Below are positions 9,374 to 17,885 of a DNA stretch of 64,000 nt, in pieces. Each line of letters opens with the position of its first letter. Position 1 is the stretch's first letter. This stretch comes from Niastella sp. OAS944. GTDB taxonomy: Bacteria; Bacteroidota; Bacteroidia; Chitinophagales; Chitinophagaceae. Location of the stretch: assembly GCA_024809215.1 (NCBI GenBank), contig JANUBW010000005.1, positions 372,001 to 436,000 of the forward strand, in the 5' to 3' direction. Made by a program: the position numbers and the translations under genes. Under the pieces are notes generated by a model. That model was not told where the DNA came from, made no database searches, and saw nothing but the letters and a program-made list of their open reading frames with translations.

Positions 9374-9644
9374 GGGAGAAAATTTATAAATGAAGAAATA
9401 AAAGAGCTTCTTACATTGGAAGATAAGGTTGTATGTGCGATGGAGTAGTTAATTAAATTTAAGAAACATTTGCCGAATAAACCGGAATGCGTGGATAAAA
9501 ATTCTGAACCTCTTGTTAATAACAAGAAATTATAATTCATCTCTCCTTTTCAGCTATATTTTAATAACCTATATGCAAAATACTGTATACCACTAAGTTG
9601 TTTTGGTAGGAATTAGAGCCGGCCGCATATGGCCTGTTTGTATA

Positions 9645-10199
9645 TTAATTTTTGCAGGGAACGCCTCTTTTGCTGAGCATGGCTTCGGCCTTGGCAAGCT
9701 GTTCAATGTTGCTCAATTGTTTTTTTGCCTTCATAAAGCCCAGTTTAACCAGCAATGTTATTAGCGCTTTATACAGAAAAAGAACAAACCGGAACCGGCA
9801 AAATGGTATTGCCTTGAAAGCGGTTAAAACACTTTCCTGAAGTTTTACAATATACACATGTTTAACAGCAGTGCTTTGGGTTTGAGAAGCTACGTTTTGT
9901 GAGGTGGATAGAATTTTTGAAGAAAGAAGTTTAAAGGAATTGAATTGCTGGAACTTTACTTTAAGCAGATCGAAATTTTTGATACAGCCATCAATGCCTT
10001 TTAAAAGTAAATAATACTCAATAGCCTCATTCGCAGAAAGATTATTTTTTACGTTAGCTGAAAGATACATGGTAAGCTCGTGGCGTAACTCGCGAAACTG
10101 GTGCAGTGATTGACCTATATAATAAACTTTTATAAAAGTAAAATACTGGTAAATAAAGAATACGGCAAGTGCAATTGATATGCTTATAAACATTAACAT
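9645..10199 (-). CDS. Membrane-anchored protein, unknown function
   Basis: A 184-residue protein with an N-terminal membrane helix (ISISIALAVFFIYQYF) and a basic, helical remainder containing a second hydrophobic stretch near residues 130-155 (FRFVLFLYKALITLLVKLG). It starts 11 bp after the upstream 80-residue membrane protein gene, so both are probably one transcript. No recognised domain. The basic C-terminal half suggests the bulk is cytosolic. The 271-base gap between its 3' end (9644) and the 8990-9373 gene shows no terminator or repeat I can support. Confidence 0.6.
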   Translation of the reverse strand: MLMFISISIALAVFFIYQYFTFIKVYYIGQSLHQFRELRHELTMYLSANVKNNLSANEAIEYYLLLKGIDGCIKNFDLLKVKFQQFNSFKLLSSKILSTSQNVASQTQSTAVKHVYIVKLQESVLTAFKAIPFCRFRFVLFLYKALITLLVKLGFMKAKKQLSNIEQLAKAEAMLSKRGVPCKN

Positions 10200-10210
10200 A
10201 GGTTACAATT

Positions 10211-10453
10211 TTATTTTGCGCGCTTATTAAAACCAATTTCTTCACTTATCATAAAGATAACCCTGTCATTTAGCGTTTGCTCCCTATCGGCCAATCGTTT
10301 TATTTCTTCATTTTTTGCCTTTAAAACCCTTTTGAACCAAATGTACTGTAATATTAATATTGCAATTATAAGTGAAAGTACCAGGCCAACATATGGCCCA
10401 AAGTAATGGATCATTTCTGATAAGGTTGGCAATCGTGTACCCACTTTTCCCAT
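10211..10453 (-). CDS. Small single-pass membrane protein, unknown function
   Basis: An 80-residue protein with one clear membrane helix (YVGLVLSLIIAILILQYIWF, about residues 21-40) followed by a basic/acidic helix (LKAKNEEIKRLADREQTL) that may form a short coiled coil. It is the first gene of a two-gene unit with the 184-residue membrane protein and is divergent from dnaG. A TAGGTTTG -7 box lies only 7 bases upstream of its ATG. Confidence 0.6.
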   Translation of the reverse strand: MGKVGTRLPTLSEMIHYFGPYVGLVLSLIIAILILQYIWFKRVLKAKNEEIKRLADREQTLNDRVIFMISEEIGFNKRAK

Positions 10454-10460
10454 TTTGAAA

Positions 10461-10541
10461 CAAACCTATGTTTTTTTTCTAAAGCTTTTTCTCCCCCCTC
10501 CCATTTTTTGACCAATATCAAGTTCCTAATTATTAAATTTG
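10461..10541. promoter_or_regulatory. Divergent promoter pair between the small membrane operon and dnaG
   Basis: On the minus strand TAGGTTTG (10461-10468) lies 7 bases from the ATG at 10453. On the plus strand TAAATTTG (10534-10541) lies 6 bases from the dnaG ATG, with TTTG at 10507-10510 as a loosely spaced -33 element. Both match the Bacteroidota -7 consensus TAnnTTTG and imply leaderless or nearly leaderless mRNAs. Confidence 0.6.
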
Positions 10542-10547
10542 TCGCCA

Positions 10548-12554
10548 ATGATCAGTCAGCAAACCATACAGCAGATCCTAAGTCGGATAGATATAATTGA
10601 GATTGTAGGCGGTTTTATAAAGCTAAAAAAACGAGGCGCGAACTATTTGGGCCTTTGCCCTTTTCATGGTGAAAAATCACCCTCATTCACCGTTTCGCCC
10701 GCCAAAGAAATTTATAAATGTTTTGGTTGCGGCCGTAGCGGCAACACCATCAGCTTTATCATGGAGCACGAAAAGTACTCCTATGTTGAAGCCCTGCGTT
10801 GGCTGGCGGCAAAGTATAATGTTGAAATTGAAGAAACCGCGGTTAGCCCCGAAGTTAAACAACAGCAACTGGTAGCCGACAGCCTTTTCATTCTAAATGG
10901 TTTTGCCCGTCAGTATTTTACAAAGAATCTTTTTGAAAGCGAAGAAGGCCAGGCCATTGGTTTAAGCTACTTAAAAGAACGTGGTTTCAGGGAAGAGATC
11001 ATGGAGCGCTTTCAGTTGGGATATTGTTTACAAACCCGCGATGCGTTTGCCCAAACAGCCCTGGCGGCGCAATACAGCGTTGAGAACCTGCAAAAAAGTG
11101 GTTTGGTTGTTGTTCGTGATGGCAAACCAATGGATAACTATCGCGGCCGTATCATTTTCCCGGTACATAACCAGTCGGGTAAAGTAATTGGTTTTGGCGC
11201 CCGTATCATAGGTAAAAGCGATAGAGCACCCAAATACATCAATACGCCCGAGAACGAGGTGTATATAAAAAGTAAGATCCTGTACGGCACCTATTTTGCC
11301 CGGCAGGCTATTGATAAATTCGATGAGTGTTTACTGGTTGAAGGGTATACCGATGTAATATCCCTGCATCAGGCCGGTATTGAGAACGTAGTGGCCTCTG
11401 GCGGTACTTCACTTACCATGGACCAGCTACGGCTTATAAAAAAATATACCAAGAACCTTACTATTATCTATGATGGCGATGCGGCCGGGGTAAAGGCTGC
11501 CTTGCGCGGGTTAGATATGGCGCTGGAAGAAGGCCTCAACGTAAAGCTTGTACTCATTCCCGATAAAGAAGACCCCGATAGCTATGTAAACAAAGTTGGC
11601 GCTACTGCCTTCAGGGAGTTCATCGATAAAAATAAAAAGGACTTCATCATCTTTCAGCTTGAAGTACAAATGAAAGATGTTGGCAACGACGCCAATAAAA
11701 AAGCAAGCGTGGTGAACCAGGTGGCAGAAACCATTGCCAAGATCAACAGGCTCGAAGATTTTACAAAACAGCAGGACTATATAAAAAAGTGTGCTGAGTT
11801 GTTGCGTATTGAGGAAGGCGGATTGGTTAACCTGGTGAACAAATTCATCAGGGAAAAAGTGGCCAAGGAAGAAAGCAAACATCAGCCACCGGCAGACCCT
11901 TCTCAGTTTTATGACGAGAATGCCATGCATGGCGAAGCTGCCGGTTATACCGACGAAAGCTTTAACCTCATCTTCAAAGACGAGCTGCAGGAAAAAGCAC
12001 TGCTGAAGATCTTACTTGAGCATGGTATGGAACCCTGGGACCATCAGCAAAAAATAGCTGATTACATCTTCAATGAATCAATTGTTGAAGAAATGCTCGA
12101 AAACCAGATCATCTCCAAGGTAATGCAGCTCTATCGCGAAATGATGTCGAATAACCAGGAGCCAACCGATAAAGACTTTATCTTTTCGCAGGATAATGAA
12201 GTAAGCACACTGGTAGTATCGTTATTGAATTCGCCTTACGAATTAAGCGATCACTGGACGGCCGAAGCGCAGGCATTCTCCTCTTTGGAGCAGGGCTTTA
12301 GAAAGTATATGAATATCGAGTATGTTCATAAGCCATTGATGAAAGAGGTAAAAACCTTTAAAGACGATGTGCTGAGTACCCTGCAATTCCTGAAGTTGAA
12401 AAAGATAAAACACCTGATGGAGCAGAACCTGGGCGATTTGGAGGCTAATAACTCTTACGAAAAGTTTTTAGAACTGCTGCCTCCACACCTGCACATTAAG
12501 GAAATGGAAGTTGAACTGGCGAAGAGAACAGGTATTGTGTTTAAAAAGTTGTAA
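10548..12554 (+). CDS. dnaG: DNA primase
   Basis: A 668-residue DnaG primase that makes RNA primers at the replication fork. The N-terminal zinc-binding domain has the CHC2 pattern CPFHGEKSPSF...YKCFGC (about residues 38-65). The catalytic core has RGRIIFPVHN and the TOPRIM acidic motifs VEGYTDVISL and IYDGDAAG. The C-terminal region (about 440-668) is the helicase-interacting part. The ATG at 10548 is used; a TTG nine bases upstream lies within the -7 box. It starts MISQQTIQQILSRIDI, as usual for the family. No rpoD or rpsU neighbour is present. Confidence 0.97.
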   Translation: MISQQTIQQILSRIDIIEIVGGFIKLKKRGANYLGLCPFHGEKSPSFTVSPAKEIYKCFGCGRSGNTISFIMEHEKYSYVEALRWLAAKYNVEIEETAVSPEVKQQQLVADSLFILNGFARQYFTKNLFESEEGQAIGLSYLKERGFREEIMERFQLGYCLQTRDAFAQTALAAQYSVENLQKSGLVVVRDGKPMDNYRGRIIFPVHNQSGKVIGFGARIIGKSDRAPKYINTPENEVYIKSKILYGTYFARQAIDKFDECLLVEGYTDVISLHQAGIENVVASGGTSLTMDQLRLIKKYTKNLTIIYDGDAAGVKAALRGLDMALEEGLNVKLVLIPDKEDPDSYVNKVGATAFREFIDKNKKDFIIFQLEVQMKDVGNDANKKASVVNQVAETIAKINRLEDFTKQQDYIKKCAELLRIEEGGLVNLVNKFIREKVAKEESKHQPPADPSQFYDENAMHGEAAGYTDESFNLIFKDELQEKALLKILLEHGMEPWDHQQKIADYIFNESIVEEMLENQIISKVMQLYREMMSNNQEPTDKDFIFSQDNEVSTLVVSLLNSPYELSDHWTAEAQAFSSLEQGFRKYMNIEYVHKPLMKEVKTFKDDVLSTLQFLKLKKIKHLMEQNLGDLEANNSYEKFLELLPPHLHIKEMEVELAKRTGIVFKKL

Positions 12555-12565
12555 CTACGATAAAC

Positions 12566-12775
12566 TTCCAAGAACCAAGCTCCAAGATCCAAAAAATAAA
12601 ACCCAAATTCCAAGTTCCAGGAACCAAATAAATTCCAATAAGGAAAATTCAAGAGTCCTAATAAGCCTTTTAGATTTATTGGGGTTTTGAGATATGTAAC
12701 TTCCTTTTGGGGCTTGTGTTTTGGGATTTTGTATTTCTTATTTGGTTCTTGAGATTTGTGTTTTGGAATTTAAAC
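12566..12775. repeat. Fold-back heptad repeat (TTCCAAG / CTTGGAA arms), copy A
   Basis: The left arm starts with four exact-register heptads (ttccaag, aaccaag, ctccaag, atccaaa; 12566-12593) and continues to about 12650. The right arm (about 12700-12775) is its complement (ttggttcttgagattt, ttttggaatt). It is closely similar, by eye around 85% over about 65 bases of the left arm, to the copy at 47779-47958, and shares its right arm with bases 1-102. It lies between dnaG and a convergent gene, in a 328-base gap. Confidence 0.85.
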
Positions 12776-12778
12776 AAT

Positions 12779-12812
12779 TAACCCCGATCAGGACTTCATC
12801 CTATCGGGGTTA
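12779..12812. terminator. Hairpin terminator between dnaG and the convergent DUF3052-like gene
   Basis: A perfect 10-bp stem (taaccccgat / atcggggtta) reinforced by an inner agga/tcct. T tracts on either side are weak. It probably closes both converging transcripts. Confidence 0.65.
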
Positions 12813-12882
12813 AAAATTACTTTTAATAGTCTGTCGTGATGAGACAGTTTAATAATGATTTGAAAGGCAAATCATAACCAGT

Positions 12883-13338
12883 TTAATCTATCATTGCGGG
12901 CGCAGGAGCAGCGGCTGCTCTCTTTCTGCCACCGGCGCTAACTTTTACCGTGGCAGCAGCCCTGTTGAACCGAATGGCGGTCCATACATGGTCTAAAGCC
13001 ACTTCACAAGCGCCTTCAAATCCGGCGCTTTTAACACCATCCCAGCTGCATTCCCTGGTCAGGTTGGTAGCAATTTTTGAAGTGCTTTTTGGATAAGCAA
13101 TCCAAAACTTACTTTCTTCCTGGAGACAAGGGAGTACATCCCTTAAAATGCCGTTTAATTGATTTTCGTTTACTGCAAACACCAAAGCAAAGTCGATCTT
13201 ACGAGTTTTTAACAGTGGTGTTACATTTTTGGCAAACGATAATTTGGCAAATTGCTTCTCAATTGAGGAAGGCAAACCTTGAATTAACACGTTCTTTTCT
13301 TCCTGTAATTGAAGCTTTTCTAACAAATTTTGCGACAT
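12883..13338 (-). CDS. DUF3052-like small protein
   Basis: A 151-residue protein that matches the DUF3052 layout: an N-terminal region around a short loop (LIQGLPSS), a central strand with DFALVFAVNENQL, then FWIAYPKSTSK, and a C-terminal DHVWTAIRFNR. The fold in this family resembles a stripped Rossmann domain; the activity is unknown. The C-terminus adds an Ala/Arg/Lys-rich tail (SAGGRKRAAAAPAPA), which could bind nucleic acid. It is monocistronic, with a TACCTTTG -7 box about 52 bases upstream. The family call is from motif memory. Confidence 0.65.
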   Translation of the reverse strand: MSQNLLEKLQLQEEKNVLIQGLPSSIEKQFAKLSFAKNVTPLLKTRKIDFALVFAVNENQLNGILRDVLPCLQEESKFWIAYPKSTSKIATNLTRECSWDGVKSAGFEGACEVALDHVWTAIRFNRAAATVKVSAGGRKRAAAAPAPAMID

Positions 13339-13389
13339 GCCGAAGGTTTTTGTAATAAGCTTTTCAGGTTATAAAAATAGACGGGATTG

Positions 13390-13397
13390 CAAAGGTA
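13390..13397 (-). promoter_or_regulatory. -7 promoter box for the DUF3052-like gene
   Basis: The minus strand reads TACCTTTG, an exact TAnnTTTG. No convincing -33 TTG is found at 19-20 bases. Confidence 0.45.
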
Positions 13398-13675
13398 TGA
13401 AATGTTGTTCACGGTATAAAATAAAATTTAACAACATTGGTGCAGAGCACTAACTTCCACACCAAATGCTGTTAAATGTTTATAGGATTGGTTTAATCTA
13501 AATCAATAAGCCTCAGGCTGCAAGCAGTGTGTATTAAGCCTTTGGCCCTAAGCAAAAAATAATTTGAACCATACCCTTGCTAAACTCTTTTGCCAGCTTG
13601 TATTTATCCAAAATGGCCATCATATAATTGCATTATAATATGTGTCTCAATGACAAATTAGCGATGGCCCATGAT
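13398..13675. other. Intergenic stretch with no recognisable gene
   Basis: AT-rich spacer between the 3' end of the amidase gene and the DUF3052-like promoter. Only short dyads are visible (agcctcaggct near 13508; tggcca near 13614). Nothing further can be supported. Confidence 0.5.
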
Positions 13676-15487
13676 TTAATTCTTCCCCTCTCCTCCTCCT
13701 CCTTCCAAATGTACCTGCCTGAACCTGTTATCATCGCCTCCGGTAACATTAGTGTTCGCTGTAGTTATTGTCCAGCGTTGACGCGTTTTGCCTGTATACC
13801 TGGTTTGCAATACTGCTGCGCCATTATTAACAGAACCACCAAATACTTCCAGCACCTTACCGCTTGCTTTATTCACCAGTTGCAGTTCACCTTTATTACC
13901 TTCTTCGATCAATCGCCACAGTTGGCTGTCATTGTCCTTGGCATCTTTTATATGCACCTGTACATTATCTTTCGATCCGCCGGGTACATCCAGCGCACGT
14001 CCGCTTACCTGGCTCGTTATTTTGTACCATCCCTCTCCTGCATATTCAAATCGCCAAAGCTGACAATCCTTCCCGGTCCACGCGGTTTGCGTGATCTTTG
14101 CTAATTGATTGCCCGAGCAATCGCGCGTGTTCAAAACCTTACGACTGCTTACATTAGTAATACGATATACGCCGTTGGGAATGCCTTTGAATTTTTCTTC
14201 CGGTACGGCATCATCTGCTTGGTTATCTACTATAAGTTCAGCATACTTAAACCAGTTCCAGTGTTTGCCCGGGTCTAAATGGGCATTGCCATTAAAATGC
14301 TGATGCCCTTTGATGTTGAGTGTGCCGGCAGTAGCAGCGCCGCGGTAACAGGCCGAACCATCAATGGAGTAGCGGGCGCAAATATCACGCACCAGTGCAG
14401 CCGAACTCCGGTACATTTTATCTGAATACCATTTATTACCGCTTTCAATAAACCCTTCGTGTTCTATACCTATTGTATAGGCATTGGCGCTTTGTGCATG
14501 CAAAGCCATATCGCTTTCCTTTACCATTTGGGTTATTTGTCCGTCAGAAGCCCGTACAATATAATGCGACGAGCTATGAGCGGCCCCATTCCTGAACCAC
14601 GATATGGTAGCTGCATAACTGCCCTGTGTGGTATGAATGGCAACATGGGTTATTTTGCCGCCTATGCGGCCGCTTTGATAATTATTGGTATTTGCTTTTA
14701 GATACAGGGCTTGTTTATAATCAGCTGCTGCAGCTTCTGTGGCCTCATGTGCTGCGGGCGTTTCCTGTATATGCGTTGCCGCAATGATAGTGGTGTTATA
14801 GGTTTCCGCCGGTTTATTACTGTTGAACAGGACGCTGTCTTTATCCACATTGATATCAATAACGGGTGATTCTAACTTACGTAACAAAGGCGCCGGAAAG
14901 ATCTTTTCCATTTGTACCTTAACCGGCGCTCTTTTCAGCGAAGGGGTGGTAAACCCGTTTCGCAACTGATCGTATATATCATATTTGTACAGGGCCAACG
15001 CATACTTGTTGATCATGGAGCTGTCGTCGGGAAATTCAGCCAGTTTATCGAATATACTGGCAAATGCTTCAGTGCTAAACTTTACATCAATTTGTATAAA
15101 GCTTGCTTCGCGACTTAAAAACTTGGCTACCGACAGTACCTGTAACCGAACATCTTTATCATATTGATCCGGCGTTATGTTGCTGCTATTGCAAACCGTC
15201 CACAGGTTGTTTTTGAAATAGCCCCGGCCATTTTCAATAAGCGCGAATATGCCATGCCGTTGCGGCATGCCGGTACAATTATTATTGGCCGATGTGGTGG
15301 GTTGAAGGTTTATCAGGCGCGATGCCGAATAGGCTGCCGCTTCCAGCACGCCACGTGGAATATTCGGATAACGCCAGTATGCCTCTTCAAAATATGACTC
15401 CAAACCCATTATCGGTTGTTGGGCCTGCACCATCAGATGCATCAGAATTCCCACGGTAGTCAATGCAAGCAATTTCCGCTTTCTCAT
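13676..15487 (-). CDS. Secreted N-acetylmuramoyl-L-alanine amidase with ricin-type lectin domain
   Basis: A 603-residue exported protein (signal peptide about residues 1-22, ending VQAQ). Residues about 30-160 look like a transglycosylase/lysozyme-type helical segment (PRGVLEAAAYSASRL, GIFALIENG). A linker leads to an Amidase_2 domain (about 270-420): the zinc-site region HVAIHTTQGSY, SSSHYIVRASDGQI, GIEHEGF, and a late His/Asp region HLDPGKHWNW. The C-terminal 150 residues form a ricin B-type trefoil with three repeats ending in CQLWRF, SQLWRL and RQRWTI, typical of carbohydrate binding. It should cut the bond between muramic acid and L-Ala in peptidoglycan, outside the inner membrane. Monocistronic. 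Confidence 0.9.
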   Translation of the reverse strand: MRKRKLLALTTVGILMHLMVQAQQPIMGLESYFEEAYWRYPNIPRGVLEAAAYSASRLINLQPTTSANNNCTGMPQRHGIFALIENGRGYFKNNLWTVCNSSNITPDQYDKDVRLQVLSVAKFLSREASFIQIDVKFSTEAFASIFDKLAEFPDDSSMINKYALALYKYDIYDQLRNGFTTPSLKRAPVKVQMEKIFPAPLLRKLESPVIDINVDKDSVLFNSNKPAETYNTTIIAATHIQETPAAHEATEAAAADYKQALYLKANTNNYQSGRIGGKITHVAIHTTQGSYAATISWFRNGAAHSSSHYIVRASDGQITQMVKESDMALHAQSANAYTIGIEHEGFIESGNKWYSDKMYRSSAALVRDICARYSIDGSACYRGAATAGTLNIKGHQHFNGNAHLDPGKHWNWFKYAELIVDNQADDAVPEEKFKGIPNGVYRITNVSSRKVLNTRDCSGNQLAKITQTAWTGKDCQLWRFEYAGEGWYKITSQVSGRALDVPGGSKDNVQVHIKDAKDNDSQLWRLIEEGNKGELQLVNKASGKVLEVFGGSVNNGAAVLQTRYTGKTRQRWTITTANTNVTGGDDNRFRQVHLEGGGGEGKN

Positions 15488-15574
15488 AATTAAACGGGTT
15501 TATTTTATACTTCGTTTTGAGTAAACTTTCTTGCATTATAGAGATGATTTATTTACACTAATAACAGTGGTGTT

Positions 15575-15662
15575 AGGCAATCGGCAATAAGAACCCTGCA
15601 ACTGATGGTAGCAAGTATGCAAACCAGTTGGCATTGCCGATTCACGATTAACGATTCACGAT
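15575..15662. repeat. Heptad repeat with inverted GGCAAT / GATTCAC arms
   Basis: aggcaat and cggcaat (15575-15588) face an inverted copy at 15633-15642 (10-bp perfect match aatcggcaat / attgccgatt). The right side continues in 7-base steps gattcac, gattaac, gattcac (15639-15659). It lies in the 500-base gap upstream of the amidase gene. Confidence 0.7.
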
Positions 15663-15725
15663 GTAATGGATATATGGACCTTCTAACGGTGCTGTAAAAA
15701 CGGGTAAGATGAAATCAGACGTTAA

Positions 15726-15799
15726 CCCTCGTATACTTTTATAACAGCTTGTTTAGGGAAAGACAGGTGTTGCTTAACCGAGGGGGTAGAAAACAAGCT
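15726..15799. other. Interleaved double stem, possible pseudoknot RNA
   Basis: ccctcg (15726-15731) pairs with cgaggg (15779-15784), and agcttgttt (15746-15754) pairs perfectly with aaacaagct (15791-15799). The two helices are interleaved, the order required for an H-type pseudoknot. No ORF covers it. It lies in the gap between the M48 protease terminator and the amidase promoter. The strand is unknown. Confidence 0.3.
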
Positions 15800-15937
15800 A
15801 TGTGCCACTTTTGTAGTTTGAGATCATAAAAAGAGCTTTATGATTGATAGATTATTCACATTCACTCATTGCTCATATGGTTATTACTGATAACCATCGT
15901 ATAAATCCCACAATGCAACAGAACATACTGAAATAAA

Positions 15938-15964
15938 AAAGCGCTCCGTTTAGGCGGAACGCTT
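15938..15964 (-). terminator. Rho-independent terminator of the M48 protease gene
   Basis: Stem aaagcgctccg / gcggaacgcttt with a 4-base loop. On the minus strand it is followed by a run of T (complement of the A run at 15935-15940). It begins 24 bases after the stop codon. Confidence 0.85.
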
Positions 15965-15987
15965 TCGTAATATTATTGTAAGAACTA

Positions 15988-16809
15988 CTATTTACCTACA
16001 GGTTTGTAGTATTTCATTGCTTCTGGCATAAAATCACGCAGCTTTTGAATACGGGTATCTTCAGCCGGGTGGGTACTAAGTATTTCTGGTGGTTTTGAAC
16101 CGCCCGAAGCAGCTTTCATTCTTTCCCACAAAGCAATTGCTTCCTGGGGATTATAACCAGCCATGCTGGAGAAGATGAGACCAAACTGGTCGGCTTCCAA
16201 CTCCTGTTTACGGCTAAATGGCAACATAGCGCCTACGTTTGAACCAATACCATAAGCACTCAACAGAATGTTTTGGGCTGCAGCACTTTTATTGGCAATG
16301 GCTACCGACAATGCCTGCTGACCCATTTGCTGAATGGCCGACTGGCTCATACGCTCATTACCGTGTTTTGCCAGGGCGTGGGCAATTTCGTGGCCCATTA
16401 CTACCGCCAGGGCGGCTTCGTTCTGTGTAATGGGTAATAAGCCCGTATACACTACTATTTTACCACCAGGCATACACCAGGCATTCACTTCCTGCGAATT
16501 CACCAGGTTGTATTCCCATTTATAACCTTCCAGCTCGGCTGTTTTACCCTGACTGGAATAATATGAATTAATAGCATTTACCAGCCGCTGCCCTACCCTG
16601 CGCACCATTTCAGCGTCTTTGCTGCCACTGGTGCTAACCACTTTATTTTCGGTTAAGAACTGCTGATATTGCTGGGCGGCCATTGACTGAATATCGGCCT
16701 CGTTGTAAAGAGTTAACTGATTTCTACCTGTAATTGCATTTTGTGAACAGGAAGCTATGCCAGTTGCCAACACGGCGGCAAGTATAGCCTTATGCATGAC
16801 TTGTTTCAT
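15988..16809 (-). CDS. M48 family metalloprotease, lipoprotein
   Basis: A 273-residue zinc protease. The N-terminus is a lipoprotein signal with the lipobox GIASC (Cys about residue 21), so it should sit in the periplasm on a membrane. The catalytic motif HEIAHALAKHG is the HExxH of M48 near residue 141, with the third ligand region in FSRKQELEADQFGLIF. A conserved NRV-type segment around AWCMPGGKIVVYTGLL matches the LoiP/YcaL/BepA-like group, which degrades misfolded outer-membrane proteins. There is no TPR tail. It has its own terminator; upstream lies the fold-back repeat that follows plsY. Confidence 0.93.
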   Translation of the reverse strand: MKQVMHKAILAAVLATGIASCSQNAITGRNQLTLYNEADIQSMAAQQYQQFLTENKVVSTSGSKDAEMVRRVGQRLVNAINSYYSSQGKTAELEGYKWEYNLVNSQEVNAWCMPGGKIVVYTGLLPITQNEAALAVVMGHEIAHALAKHGNERMSQSAIQQMGQQALSVAIANKSAAAQNILLSAYGIGSNVGAMLPFSRKQELEADQFGLIFSSMAGYNPQEAIALWERMKAASGGSKPPEILSTHPAEDTRIQKLRDFMPEAMKYYKPVGK

Positions 16810-17027
16810 TTCTCTAATGGGTTTACTTCTTTTTAATTAAACAATCCTTATACCAAGCTATTAGGTAAAGCAATAATATCCTGCTTTTAAAGCAGAATGT
16901 AACTCATTCTTTAACAAACTTATAAAATCAAAGCAATACCATCAAATTAAGAAAATCCACAAGGTTTACTTTCGTATGAAAAACACTGAATGTAAGGTGG
17001 GAATTTAATACCTCAAATTAACCAATT

Positions 17028-17151
17028 GGCAATTGGCAATAGGCAATTGCCAAAGAACTAGGATTACATATACCCTTTAAATGAAGAAAGACTGTTGCCA
17101 TACAACAGTCTCTTCTATAATTTTTGCCAATTGCTTATTGTCTATTGCCTA
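17028..17151. repeat. Fold-back heptad repeat (GGCAATT / TTGCCTA) enclosing a terminator stem
   Basis: Left arm: ggcaatt, ggcaata, ggcaatt (17028-17048). Right arm: ttgctta, ttgtcta, ttgccta (17131-17151). At its centre is a perfect 9-bp stem (agactgttg 17089-17097 / caacagtct 17103-17111) like a terminator. The stop codon of plsY (17151-17149) lies inside the last heptad, so the arm abuts the coding sequence. Confidence 0.85.
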
Positions 17152-17805
17152 TTTTCTTCTCCTTTCTTTCCGTCTGTCGCGGTATTTGAGAATAGGCACT
17201 TTGCTTTCGCCGCCACGTAATAAACGGGTAATGTTCTTTTGGTGTGTAAGTACAACCAGTAAGGCTACGGCAATGGCAAAGGCGCGATAAAGCGGCTCTT
17301 TTTCATTGAAAATAACCAGAATGAAAACGGCAAATGCTATGCTGGCGAGAATTGAACTAAGTGATACGAAACGGGTGAGGTATAAAACCAGAAGAAAAAT
17401 TCCAACACACAGGAGCGCCACTAATGGCTGAATTGCGAGGATCATTCCAAACAGGGTGGCAACCCCCTTTCCGCCCCTGAAATTCGCCCAAATGGGGAAT
17501 ATATGGCCTAAAACAGCAGCTAAACCCAGCCCCACCATAAAATTGGTGCGGTCCCATTCATTAGCGCCCTCCATATAATAAGGAAGTAAAATGTAAAGGC
17601 TGGTGGCGGCAACGCCTTTCAGCATGTCAACGATCATGACAAAAGTGCCCCATTTGGAGCCTAAAACACGGAAAGTATTGGTAGCACCGGCATTTCCACT
17701 GCCGTATTCACGGATATCGATTCCAAAAAACGCTTTACTAACCCATACAGCTGTTGGAATAGAGCCGATCAAATATGCTATTACAATGAGTAAAGCTTCT
17801 TTCAT
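17149..17805 (-). CDS. plsY: Acyl-phosphate:glycerol-3-phosphate acyltransferase
   Basis: A 218-residue integral membrane enzyme that transfers an acyl group from acyl-phosphate to glycerol-3-phosphate, the first step of phospholipid synthesis. Family motifs are clear: SIPTAVWVSK in the first helix region, GSGNAGATNTFRVLG (glycine/asparagine-rich loop, about residues 36-50), FRGGKGVAT near residue 115, and a later loop with EKEPL. About five to six membrane helices. The C-terminus is very basic (KYRDRRKERRRK). Monocistronic. Confidence 0.96.
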   Translation of the reverse strand: MKEALLIVIAYLIGSIPTAVWVSKAFFGIDIREYGSGNAGATNTFRVLGSKWGTFVMIVDMLKGVAATSLYILLPYYMEGANEWDRTNFMVGLGLAAVLGHIFPIWANFRGGKGVATLFGMILAIQPLVALLCVGIFLLVLYLTRFVSLSSILASIAFAVFILVIFNEKEPLYRAFAIAVALLVVLTHQKNITRLLRGGESKVPILKYRDRRKERRRK

Positions 17806-17885
17806 TGAATAGTTGGTTGAAAGTTAGATGACGAAAATATGGAAAAAAAGTTAATTAATTGATAACTATCAGGTTCTTGGCGTTA

